Shown here: positions 25,576 to 33,541 of the stretch, in pieces
How positions within the stretch are numbered: the first letter of the stretch is position 1
How the letters are laid out: every line of letters begins with the position of its first letter
Origin: Asticcacaulis aquaticus
GTDB taxonomy: Bacteria; Pseudomonadota; Alphaproteobacteria; Caulobacterales; Caulobacteraceae
Direction: 5' to 3'
DNA length: 64,000 bases
NCBI RefSeq assembly: GCF_028550415.1
Contig: NZ_JAQQKX010000016.1
Span: 1 to 64,000, forward strand
Translations under genes and position numbers: made by a program
Notes under the pieces: model-generated
What the model was told of the DNA's origin: nothing
Database searches by the model: none
The model's input: only the letters and a program-made list of their open reading frames with translations

Positions 25576-27438
25576 CTAACGAATATCGCGCCAAGGACGA
25601 CTAAGCAGCCCGGCGCAGTTGATGATCCCCACCAGCGAATAGGTCTGCGGGAAATTGCCCCACAGGGTGCCGTCCTCATAGGACGTGTCTTCCGACAGCA
25701 GACCCGACGGTGTGCGCCGCGCCAGCATCTGCCCGAACAGGTCGCGCGCCTCGTCGGTACGACCGGCGTAATGCAGGGCTTCGATCAGCCAGAAGGTACA
25801 GAAATTGAACGCGGTTTCCGGCTCGCCGAAATCGTCGGGCACAGCGTAGCGCAGCATGTGCTCGCCGCGACGCAAACCCGACTCCACGGCCTTCAGCGTA
25901 GCCAGATGGCGCGGATCGTCCGGCGTGATGAAACGCAGGTCGATCATCTGCAGCAGGCTGGCGTCCAGTTGCGTATGGTCGAAACAGGCGCTGAAAGAGG
26001 TATCTTCGGCGCATTCGGCGCGCGTTTCGATGGCCGTGCGGATCACCTGCGCCCGCTCTTTCCATACGGCGGCGCGCTGCGTCAGGCCCAGTGCCACGGC
26101 GGCGTTTTCCAGCCGGTCGCACGCCGCCCAGCACATCAGGGCGCTATAGGTATGGATGTTCGATAGCGTCCGGTATTCCCATAGCCCCGCATCGGGCTTG
26201 TCATAGACTTCGAAGGCGCGCTCGCCCATGGCCTCCAGCGCCGTGAAGTCTTCGATGGTGCCGGGACGCAGCAGGCGCTGGTCGAAAAAGGCGTGGACCG
26301 AGGACAGGACGATCTGACCATAGACGTCGTGCTGGTGCTGGATATAGGCGAGGTTGCCGACGCGCACCGGCCCCATGCCGCGATAGCCGGGCAGGTCTTC
26401 GGCCACCGTCTCTGTCAGGTCTGGCCCGAAGCCGATGCCATAGACGGGCTGGATCGGCCCCTCGCCGGCCTGATCGACGATGTTCCGCAAATATTTCAGA
26501 TAGTTTTCGAGGATATCGACAGCGCCGAGACGCGTCAGGGCCTGCACCACATAATAGGCGTCCCTGATCCAGCAATAGCGGTAATCCCAGTTGCGGCCCG
26601 AATCCGGCGCTTCGGGGATCGAGGTCGTCATGGCCGCGACAATGGCGCCGGTTTCCTCATAGACGCACAGCTTGAGCGCGATGGCCGCGCGGATCGTCGC
26701 CTCCTGCCATTCCAGCGGTAGCGACAGGGTGCGCACCCAACGCTTCCAGTAGGCGTCGGTCTTTTCCTGCATGTCGCGCACGCCCTGAAGCAGGCCGGTC
26801 GAGAAGGACTCGTCGGGCCCGAGGAAGAAGGCAAAGCTCTCCTCCAGACGGAAGGTGCGCTCGTTGATCAGGTGCGACACCGGACAGTTGGTCGTCAGGC
26901 GCAGATCGGTGTCGGTCCCCAGATAGCGAATGTGGTTCGACCCGAAGGAATGCGGCGCGCGCACCTTGCCGTAGTCGCGCATGGGCCGCAGGCGGACGCG
27001 GATGCGCGGCGCGCCTGACAAGGGCCGGATCACCCGGCACCACGCGACGGGGCGGTATTGCCGCTCGTGCGCCATAAAGCGCGGGCAGAAGTCGGTGATC
27101 TCCAGCGACGCCCCGTGCCGGTCGGTCAGGACCGTGCGCAGGACGGCGCTATTGCGTTCATAGGCCTGTTCGCTTGTGGCGAAATCGATCAGGTCGATGG
27201 CCCACAGGCCCTGGGCGTCGTCGCTGTCCGCCGCCACGCCGCTGAGCAGGTTGCTGAACATCGGGTCGCCGTCGTAACGCGGGACGCAGGCCCAGACCCA
27301 GTTTGCGCGCGCGTCTATCAGTGCTGAGACCGTGCCATTGCCAATCAAAGCCAGATTGAGGTCGTGCGACGCCGGACGCGACTGGGGCTTGACCTCGGTC
27401 GCCGCGTCGATATGCAGGGATTGCGACTGATCAGGCAT
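25576..27438 (-). CDS. GH15 family glycosidase (glucoamylase/trehalase-like)
   Basis: A 620-residue cytoplasmic protein of family GH15. An N-terminal beta domain (LALIGNGTVSALIDARANWVWACVPRYDG) precedes the (alpha/alpha)6 barrel. Barrel landmarks are GRNWDYRYCWIRDAYYVVQAL, QPVYGIG, and DTSYEDGTLWGNFPQTYSLVGIINCA near the C-terminus, the family's usual end. There is no signal peptide. Its start lies inside the end of otsB (8-base overlap) and otsA follows, so it is co-translated with trehalose synthesis. GH15 includes trehalases; a role in trehalose turnover or a regulated futile cycle is inference. A glucan or other alpha-glucoside is the alternative substrate. Confidence 0.9.
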   Translation of the reverse strand: MPDQSQSLHIDAATEVKPQSRPASHDLNLALIGNGTVSALIDARANWVWACVPRYDGDPMFSNLLSGVAADSDDAQGLWAIDLIDFATSEQAYERNSAVLRTVLTDRHGASLEITDFCPRFMAHERQYRPVAWCRVIRPLSGAPRIRVRLRPMRDYGKVRAPHSFGSNHIRYLGTDTDLRLTTNCPVSHLINERTFRLEESFAFFLGPDESFSTGLLQGVRDMQEKTDAYWKRWVRTLSLPLEWQEATIRAAIALKLCVYEETGAIVAAMTTSIPEAPDSGRNWDYRYCWIRDAYYVVQALTRLGAVDILENYLKYLRNIVDQAGEGPIQPVYGIGFGPDLTETVAEDLPGYRGMGPVRVGNLAYIQHQHDVYGQIVLSSVHAFFDQRLLRPGTIEDFTALEAMGERAFEVYDKPDAGLWEYRTLSNIHTYSALMCWAACDRLENAAVALGLTQRAAVWKERAQVIRTAIETRAECAEDTSFSACFDHTQLDASLLQMIDLRFITPDDPRHLATLKAVESGLRRGEHMLRYAVPDDFGEPETAFNFCTFWLIEALHYAGRTDEARDLFGQMLARRTPSGLLSEDTSYEDGTLWGNFPQTYSLVGIINCAGLLSRPWRDIR

Positions 27439-28177
27439 GATGGGCTACCCCGTCTTCGAGCCAGTCGAGCACCGCCGCCACGTTCGGCAAATTATAGCGC
27501 GCCAGGGTTTCACGCTCCGGACCGACAAGGACGCCGAAGCCCCCCAGTTCCACCGCGGCCCTGAAAGCGTGCTCATCCGTCAGGTCATCGCCGACAAAGA
27601 CCGGCATCCGGCCCTCGAACGGCACCTCGTTCATGAAGGCCCTGAGTGCGTCACCCTTGTCCGGTCCCGGCGCGCGCAGTTCGGCCACGCGATCGCCCCG
27701 TTGCAGCGACAGGGGCGAATTCTGCGCGATATTCTGGGTGATGGTGAGGACCATATCCTCGGCCTCGGGGTTGAGGCGATAATGGACACCTACCGACTTG
27801 CCCTTGGCTTCGATCAGGACGCCGCGCTTTTGTTCGGCCAAAGCATTGAGCACCAGAATCGCCTGATCGAGCGCCTGACGCACCTCGTCGGTAATCAGGT
27901 AATCGCGGCGCTCGCCTTCGGTATCGCGACGCTCCAGCCCGTGCACACCGGCCACCGCACGGACGGCGTTGTCGAGGATATAGTCGACTTCGGGGATGGT
28001 GCGACCGCTGAGGATGGCCAGTCGTCCGTCCACTGCGCGCGCCACCCGGCGCAGCAGCGTGTTGCGGCGCACATCGGGTCCGACGTCTTCGGGACGGGGT
28101 CGAATCTGGGCCAGGGTGCCGTCGACATCGAGGAAAAGCGACACGCGGTCCGGCAGGAGTCGGTGCGGGTGGGTCAT
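27431..28177 (-). CDS. otsB: Trehalose-6-phosphate phosphatase
   Basis: A 248-residue HAD-superfamily phosphatase that converts trehalose-6-phosphate to trehalose. Motif I is LFLDVDGTLAQI. Motif II is ILSGRTIPEVD, motif III is in the PDKGDALRAFM region, and motif IV is FVGDDLTDEHAF. The cap residues ...VHGLERRD are typical for OtsB. It leads the operon and its stop overlaps the GH15 start by 8 bases. The long upstream region (28178-28512) should hold its promoter. Confidence 0.94.
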   Translation of the reverse strand: MTHPHRLLPDRVSLFLDVDGTLAQIRPRPEDVGPDVRRNTLLRRVARAVDGRLAILSGRTIPEVDYILDNAVRAVAGVHGLERRDTEGERRDYLITDEVRQALDQAILVLNALAEQKRGVLIEAKGKSVGVHYRLNPEAEDMVLTITQNIAQNSPLSLQRGDRVAELRAPGPDKGDALRAFMNEVPFEGRMPVFVGDDLTDEHAFRAAVELGGFGVLVGPERETLARYNLPNVAAVLDWLEDGVAHHA

Positions 28178-28512
28178 GATCTTAGCCAGTCTTTACAGGT
28201 TAGCAGGGCAGCCGAAGGGACAATCAACCCCATATCCGACAAGGCAAGGTCGGACATTCAGCTCGCTTCACTTGGCCCGAAGCGGCGTAAGGAAGCCATT
28301 ATAAACCCTCCCCTGTTCCGGAGAGCCTTGCTAAACCTAGCCTGTATGATGATCACACAGGGTCAAAAGCCTGTGACGGCCGCGTTACCGCAGCGCACAA
28401 CGGGATTGCCATCGTTTTCATGCGCGTCACCTGTTTATTGCCCCTTGATTTTCACAAACCGATCAGGCCATATCGGCGCCAATTGTAGGACAATATAAAG
28501 GGAGCGACTACG
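28178..28512. other. Divergent intergenic region between otsB and the GH51 gene
   Basis: No gene is supported in these 335 bases. A small inverted repeat ATTGT-AGG-ACAAT (28482-28494) lies 18 bases before the GH51 start and overlaps its probable promoter, so it may be an operator. A perfect AAGGGAG ribosome binding site closes the region. I do not see a riboswitch or hairpin with a T-run. Confidence 0.35.
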
Positions 28513-30087
28513 ATGAAATTCACGCCTTTTAAGGCTCTGGCCATAGGCGCGCTGATGACGGCCACCGCCCTGAGCGCCTCAGCCCAAACGAAAATCGATG
28601 CGACGCTGAAAGCCGATCAGCCAGGTGCTGAGATCTCGCGCTATATCTACGGGCAGTTTTCCGAACATCTCGGCGCGGGCGTCTATGAAGGCGTGTGGGT
28701 CGGTAAGGACTCGCCTATCCCCAATACGCGCGGTATCCGCAACGACGTCGTCGGTGCACTCAAGGCCATCAAAGTGCCGGTCATCCGCTGGCCCGGCGGC
28801 TGTTTCGCCGACGAATATCACTGGCGCGACGGTATCGGTGATCCGGCCAAACGCCCGTCGCGCAAGAACAACTGGTGGGGCGGTACGCCCGAATCGAACC
28901 AGTTCGGCACGCATGAATTCTTCGATTTCGTCGAACAGGTCGGCACCGACGCCTATCTGTCGGTCAATGTCGGCTCTTCGAACCCGACCGAAATGCGCGA
29001 ATGGATCGAATATCTGACCTCGCCCGGCGACGATACGCTGGCTCAGGAGCGCCGTGCCAATGGCCGCAAGGACCCGTTCAAGGTGCCCTTCATCGGCATC
29101 GGCAACGAATCGTGGGGCTGCGGCGGCAATATGACGCCGGAATATTACGCCAACGAACTGCGCCGCTTCGAAGCCTTCTACCATAAGGGCAAGGACAATT
29201 CCGGCGCCCGCGTGGCGTCCGGCGCCAACGCCTTCGACACCAACTGGACCGACGTGGTCATGAAGAATGCCGTCCGCAATATGGACGCCATTTCGCTGCA
29301 CTACTACACCCTGCCGACCGCCAACTGGTCGAAGAAGGGCCCGGCGCTGAACTTCGACGAAGCGCAGTGGAACTCGACCTTCTATCAGACCTACCGCATG
29401 GACGACCTGCTGCAAAAGCACATCGCCGTCATGGACAAGCACGACCCGAAAAAGCGCGTCGGCCTCTATGTCGACGAATGGGGCACCTGGTACGACGTCG
29501 AGGCCGGCACCAATCCGGGCCACCTCTATCAGCAGAACACCCTGCGCGACGGTATCGTCGCCGCGGTCAATTTCAACATCTTCCACCACTATACCGACCG
29601 CGTGAAGATGACCAATATCGCGCAGACGGTGAACGTCCTTCAGGCCATGATCCTGACCGACAAGGAAAAGATGGCCCTGACGCCGACCTATTACGCCTTC
29701 AAGATGTACGTGCCGTTCCAGGATTCGACCGCCATCCCGCTCGACGTGACGGCCCCGACCCTGATCGGCGGCAAGGATAAGGACGGCAAGGACCAGACCT
29801 TCCCGGCGTTCAACGTCTCGGCGGCCAAGGCGAAGGACGGCAAGATCTATATCGGCATCGCCAATATGAACGCCAAGGAAGGCTATGTCCTGAACATCAA
29901 TCTCGGCACGCTGAAAGCGAAATCGGTATCGGGCGACGTCCTGACCGCCGACAAACTCGATGCCCATAACGTGCCGGGTCAAAAGGAAGTCATCACCCCG
30001 GTCGCCTTCAAGGGCGGCAAGATCAAGGGCAGCGTGCTTGAACTGACCATCCCGGCCAAGTCGGTCGTCGTGGTGAAGCTCGACTAA
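28513..30087 (+). CDS. GH51 alpha-L-arabinofuranosidase
   Basis: Retaining exo-arabinofuranosidase of 524 residues that removes L-arabinose from arabinan, arabinoxylan or pectin side chains. A signal peptide (residues 1-24, ending LSASAQ) places it outside the cytoplasm, which is not the rule for GH51. Acid/base Glu199 is in GIGNESWGCGG and nucleophile Glu322 in LYVDEWGTWY. Substrate-site motifs RWPGGCFADEYHWRDGIG and LSVNVGSSNPTE are present. A C-terminal beta domain ends the protein. AAGGGAG precedes the ATG. A strong terminator follows. Confidence 0.95.
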   Translation: MKFTPFKALAIGALMTATALSASAQTKIDATLKADQPGAEISRYIYGQFSEHLGAGVYEGVWVGKDSPIPNTRGIRNDVVGALKAIKVPVIRWPGGCFADEYHWRDGIGDPAKRPSRKNNWWGGTPESNQFGTHEFFDFVEQVGTDAYLSVNVGSSNPTEMREWIEYLTSPGDDTLAQERRANGRKDPFKVPFIGIGNESWGCGGNMTPEYYANELRRFEAFYHKGKDNSGARVASGANAFDTNWTDVVMKNAVRNMDAISLHYYTLPTANWSKKGPALNFDEAQWNSTFYQTYRMDDLLQKHIAVMDKHDPKKRVGLYVDEWGTWYDVEAGTNPGHLYQQNTLRDGIVAAVNFNIFHHYTDRVKMTNIAQTVNVLQAMILTDKEKMALTPTYYAFKMYVPFQDSTAIPLDVTAPTLIGGKDKDGKDQTFPAFNVSAAKAKDGKIYIGIANMNAKEGYVLNINLGTLKAKSVSGDVLTADKLDAHNVPGQKEVITPVAFKGGKIKGSVLELTIPAKSVVVVKLD

Positions 30088-30111
30088 ATACGATCAAATT
30101 CAGTGATTGAG

Positions 30112-30141
30112 CGGCTCCCGACACCGTCGGGAGCCGTTTTT
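30112..30141 (+). terminator. Rho-independent terminator after the GH51 gene
   Basis: Perfect 10-bp stem CGGCTCCCGA (30112-30121) / TCGGGAGCCG (30127-30136), 5-base loop, then five T and GTTTT. Confidence 0.92.
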
Positions 30142-30218
30142 GTTTTCGGCCTTGTCAATTTCCATGAAAGGTAATAACTACCATATATAAATCATATAAA
30201 TGAAACGGGGAGGTCGTC

Positions 30219-32570
30219 ATGACTGATTTCACGCTCAATCGCCGCCACCTGATGATCAGCGCTACGGCGGTCGGTGCGCTGGCTTTGGTCAGTCAGGTTA
30301 TGGCCCAGACCCCGCCGCCCTCGCCCTTACGCCTGTGGTACGATCGTCCGGCGGACGAGTGGGTGAAGGCCCTGCCGGTCGGCAACGGGCGTCTGGGCGG
30401 CATGGTTTTCGGCGGCGTCGCGGTCGAGCGCGTGCAGATCAACGAGGACACCTTCTACGCCGGATCGCCCTATAATCCGACCAATCCCAAATCGCGCGAA
30501 GGCCTGCCGCAGGTCCAGAAACTGGTCTTCGAAGGTAAATATGCCGAGGCCGAAAAGCTGGCCAACCAGACCCTGATCAGCCAGCCCATCAAGCAGATGG
30601 CCTATCAGCCCGTCGGCGACCTGATCATGCTGTTCCCCGGTCTCGACAACACCTCAAAATACGAGCGCAGCCTCGACCTGAGCGAAGGCGTGGTCGCGAC
30701 CGAGTTCAATGCCGGATCGACGCGCCACCGCCGCGAGGTCTTCGTCTCCGCCACCGATCAGGTGATGGTCGTGCGGCTCTCCGGCGATAAGGGCAAGCCC
30801 GTCACGGTCGACCTCAGCCTGTCGACACCACAGAACGCCGACATCGAGACCGTCGACGGCGACACCATTGTCACCAAGGGGATTAGCCCGACGCAGCAGG
30901 GCATTGAGGGCAAGCTGCCGTTCGAGTTACGCGCCAAGGTCATCGCGCCAACCGGCACCCTCATCTCGCGCGAAGGTGGGGTCTATGTCACGGGTGCCGA
31001 AGATGTTGTCATCCTGATTTCGGCCGCCACCGGCTACGTTAAATACAACGACATCTCCGGCGACCCCACCGCGCGCAATGCCGAAGTGATCACCAAGGCC
31101 GCCGCCAAAGGCTACACCGCGCTCCGGGCCGGACACGCCGCCGACTATAAGTGCCTGTTCGGGCGTGTGGCGATCGATCTGGGGACCGGCGATAATGCCA
31201 CCCTGCCGACCGATCAGCGCATCGCGAAATTCAACGAGGGCAAGGATCCCGGTCTGGCGGCGCTCTATGTGCAATATGGACGCTATCTGCTGATGTCGTC
31301 GTCGCGCGGGTCGCGACAGCCGGCCAATCTGCAAGGCATCTGGAACGACAAGCTTAGACCGTCGTGGGAGTCCAAGTGGACGCTCAACATCAATGCCGAG
31401 ATGAACTACTGGCCCGCCGAGGTCTGTAATCTGCACGAGACGATGGAACCGCTGCTCTGCCTCGTCGAAGACCTCAGCGAGACCGGCGCGAAACTGGCGA
31501 AGGACATGTACGGCGCACCGGGCTGGGTGGCGTTCAATAACACCGATGTCTGGCGCGTGGCGACGCCGCCGGACGGCGCGGTGTGGGCGCTGTGGCCGAT
31601 GGGCGGCGCGTGGCTGCTGCAAAACCTGTGGGAGCCGTGGCTCTATAACGGCGACGTGGCGTGGCTGAAACGGCTTTATCCCCTGATGAAGGGCGCGTCG
31701 GAATTCTATCTGGCGACTCTGCTGAAAGACCCGAACACGGGCTATATGGTCACCAACCCGTCCAATTCGCCGGAAAACAAACACCCCTTCGGCTCCTCGG
31801 TCTGTGCCGGACCGGCGATGGACAATCAGTTGCTGCGCGATCTGTTCGCCCACACCGCCGAAGCGGCTAAGATACTGAAAACCGACGCGGCGTTTGCGAA
31901 ATCGTGTCTGGCCATGCGCGCCAAGCTGCCGCCGGAAAAGATCGGCAAGGCCGGGCAGCTTCAGGAATGGCAGGGCGACTGGGACATGGAGGCCCCGGAA
32001 ATCCATCACCGCCATGTGTCGCACCTCTATGCGCTGCACCCGTCGGATCAGATTACCGTCGAGGACACGCCGGACCTGGCCCGGGCGGCGCGGAAATCGT
32101 TGGAGATTCGTGGCGACGACGCGACCGGCTGGGGTATCGGCTGGCGCATCAATCTGTGGGCGCGGCTGAAGGACGGCAACCATGCCTTTGACGTGATTAA
32201 ACTTTTGCTACATCCACGCCGCTCCTACCCCAACCTGTTCGACGCCCACCCGCCGTTCCAGATCGACGGTAATTTCGGTGGCGCGGCGGGGATCGCCGAG
32301 ATGCTCCTGCAAACCCATCGCGGGCGGATTGAACTTTTGCCCGCCCTGCCCTCGGTCTGGCCGCAGGGATCGTTCAGCGGCCTCAAGGCGCGTGGCGGAT
32401 TCGAGGTGGCATTGGACTGGCACGACGGTCAGGTGACGCGGGCCGTCGTTAGCTCCACACGCGGCGGCAAGACCCGTGTCGTGTGGGGCAAGTCCGCGCT
32501 CGACCTGACATTGAGGGCCGGTGAAACCGTCACGCTCACGGGACAGGCCGGTAAGCTGATCAGGACCTGA
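30219..32570 (+). CDS. GH95 glycoside hydrolase (alpha-L-fucosidase or alpha-L-galactosidase)
   Basis: An inverting exo-glycosidase of 783 residues, usually acting on terminal alpha-1,2-L-fucose or L-galactose of xyloglucan and related glycans. The N-terminus (NRRHLMISATAVGALALVSQVMAQ) is a signal, possibly twin-arginine. The family start LWYDRPADEWVKALPVGNGRLGGMVFGG is clear. Catalytic-region motifs are NINAEMNYWPAEVCNL, the Glu/Asp segment EWQGDWDMEAPEIHHRHVSHLY, and FDAHPPFQIDGNFGG. GGGAGG precedes the ATG. With the GH29 at 10 kb it gives the strain two fucosidase families. It ends in an 11-base overlap with the convergent RES gene. Confidence 0.92.
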   Translation: MTDFTLNRRHLMISATAVGALALVSQVMAQTPPPSPLRLWYDRPADEWVKALPVGNGRLGGMVFGGVAVERVQINEDTFYAGSPYNPTNPKSREGLPQVQKLVFEGKYAEAEKLANQTLISQPIKQMAYQPVGDLIMLFPGLDNTSKYERSLDLSEGVVATEFNAGSTRHRREVFVSATDQVMVVRLSGDKGKPVTVDLSLSTPQNADIETVDGDTIVTKGISPTQQGIEGKLPFELRAKVIAPTGTLISREGGVYVTGAEDVVILISAATGYVKYNDISGDPTARNAEVITKAAAKGYTALRAGHAADYKCLFGRVAIDLGTGDNATLPTDQRIAKFNEGKDPGLAALYVQYGRYLLMSSSRGSRQPANLQGIWNDKLRPSWESKWTLNINAEMNYWPAEVCNLHETMEPLLCLVEDLSETGAKLAKDMYGAPGWVAFNNTDVWRVATPPDGAVWALWPMGGAWLLQNLWEPWLYNGDVAWLKRLYPLMKGASEFYLATLLKDPNTGYMVTNPSNSPENKHPFGSSVCAGPAMDNQLLRDLFAHTAEAAKILKTDAAFAKSCLAMRAKLPPEKIGKAGQLQEWQGDWDMEAPEIHHRHVSHLYALHPSDQITVEDTPDLARAARKSLEIRGDDATGWGIGWRINLWARLKDGNHAFDVIKLLLHPRRSYPNLFDAHPPFQIDGNFGGAAGIAEMLLQTHRGRIELLPALPSVWPQGSFSGLKARGGFEVALDWHDGQVTRAVVSSTRGGKTRVVWGKSALDLTLRAGETVTLTGQAGKLIRT

Positions 32571-33036
32571 ACCGCTGATCGTAGGTCCATTTACGCAGCT
32601 TGGTGACCCTGATGCGCTTGATGTCGGGGTGCAGCGGATTGATCAGGACGTTGTACTCTTCGGGGACGATGACCGACGGCACTTTGAGCAGGAGCGACGC
32701 GGCGCTTTTAAGCCAGGCATCGCCCTGATCGAGGCTGACGCGGCCCGCTGGCACCGCGTCCCAGCCGACATGGCGTTCCGCGTCGAAGGTTCTGGCTGCC
32801 GCCCACACCTCGTCCGGCACGTCGAGGCGAACCAGATAGCGGTTGAACGGCAAGCCCGTGGCGTTCAAATGGACATAGGTTTCGAGACAGGCCAGAGCGA
32901 TGGTTTCCGACGCATAGACGACGCCCAGACCCTTGCGGTTCCAGCGGCCGCCGGTGGCCTTGGCCCCGGCACCTGAGCGGTCGTCGGCGGTATAGTCCGG
33001 CGTATCGGTGGCAATGCGCCACACATGTTTCGTCAC
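32560..33036 (-). CDS. RES-domain toxin of a Xre-RES toxin-antitoxin pair
   Basis: A 158-residue RES-domain protein. Known RES toxins degrade NAD+ and have an ADP-ribosyltransferase-like fold. Landmarks are WRIATDTPDYTADDRSGAGA, the Arg of GGRWNRKGLGVVYASE, the Glu in ACLETYVHL, and the C-terminal PEEYNVLINPLHPDIKRIRV. The Arg/Tyr/Glu set expected for the active site is present, so it looks functional. Its start overlaps the antitoxin stop (ATGA at 33033-33036), as in characterised pairs. Confidence 0.9.
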   Translation of the reverse strand: MTKHVWRIATDTPDYTADDRSGAGAKATGGRWNRKGLGVVYASETIALACLETYVHLNATGLPFNRYLVRLDVPDEVWAAARTFDAERHVGWDAVPAGRVSLDQGDAWLKSAASLLLKVPSVIVPEEYNVLINPLHPDIKRIRVTKLRKWTYDQRFRS

Positions 33037-33473
33037 GCGTAGGCGCCGCTTTGCGATTGCGCCAACAGGCTGGAGATCAGGCGTTGCCCTTCTAGCGTGT
33101 CGAGATAGTCTGCCGGACGTTCACCGCCCAGTGCGGGTAAAGGCTGATCGAGCCAGTGGGCCAGCCACTTGGCGGCGTCGAAGCCATCAGCAATGCCCGA
33201 TTGTTCGACCATGACCTGCACCTGACCGATCAGGTTCGAGACACCGAGCACGCGTTCCGAATCCTCGCTCGACAGGCCCTCAGACCGCTTGGCCTTGCGG
33301 TTGACCGTCGCCATGGACATGCCCAGCGAGTGCAGCAGCTTTTCCTGCGGCATGTCCATCAGGCGCGCCATATCCTTGACTTCGGAGGCAGGCACGCCGT
33401 CGCGCACCAGCCGCACACGCTGTAAGGGGCTGGCGCGGTAAAGGTCGCTGAAATCGAGGGTGCCGTCGGCCAT
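33033..33473 (-). CDS. Xre/MbcA/ParS-type antitoxin (DUF2384)
   Basis: The antitoxin of the RES toxin, about 146 residues. The N-terminal part (LQRVRLVRDGVPASEVKDMARLMDMPQEKLLHSLGMSMATVNRKAK) is the Xre-like HTH. The C-terminal part (SERVLGVSNLIGQVQVMV...AAKWLAHWLDQPLPALGGERPADYLDT) is the DUF2384 toxin-binding domain that blocks the active site. The ATG at 33473 follows GGGGAG at good spacing and is preferred to the ATG at 33488. Autoregulation through the repeats at 33501-33531 is likely. Confidence 0.9.
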   Translation of the reverse strand: MADGTLDFSDLYRASPLQRVRLVRDGVPASEVKDMARLMDMPQEKLLHSLGMSMATVNRKAKRSEGLSSEDSERVLGVSNLIGQVQVMVEQSGIADGFDAAKWLAHWLDQPLPALGGERPADYLDTLEGQRLISSLLAQSQSGAYA

Positions 33474-33500
33474 GTCATCGCTCCCCATGCCTTCGCTTGA

Positions 33501-33531
33501 TTGAGCGATGACAATAACTCAATTGAGCGAT
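33501..33531. promoter_or_regulatory. Probable operator of the Xre-RES pair
   Basis: A direct repeat TTGAGCGAT at 33501-33509 and 33523-33531, 22 bases apart (two turns). The second copy overlaps a perfect palindrome CTCAATTGAG (33518-33527). It lies 28-58 bases before the antitoxin start and next to the 3' end of the pump gene, so the antitoxin promoter must be here. Confidence 0.6.
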
Positions 33532-33541
33532 ACCTGCAAGA

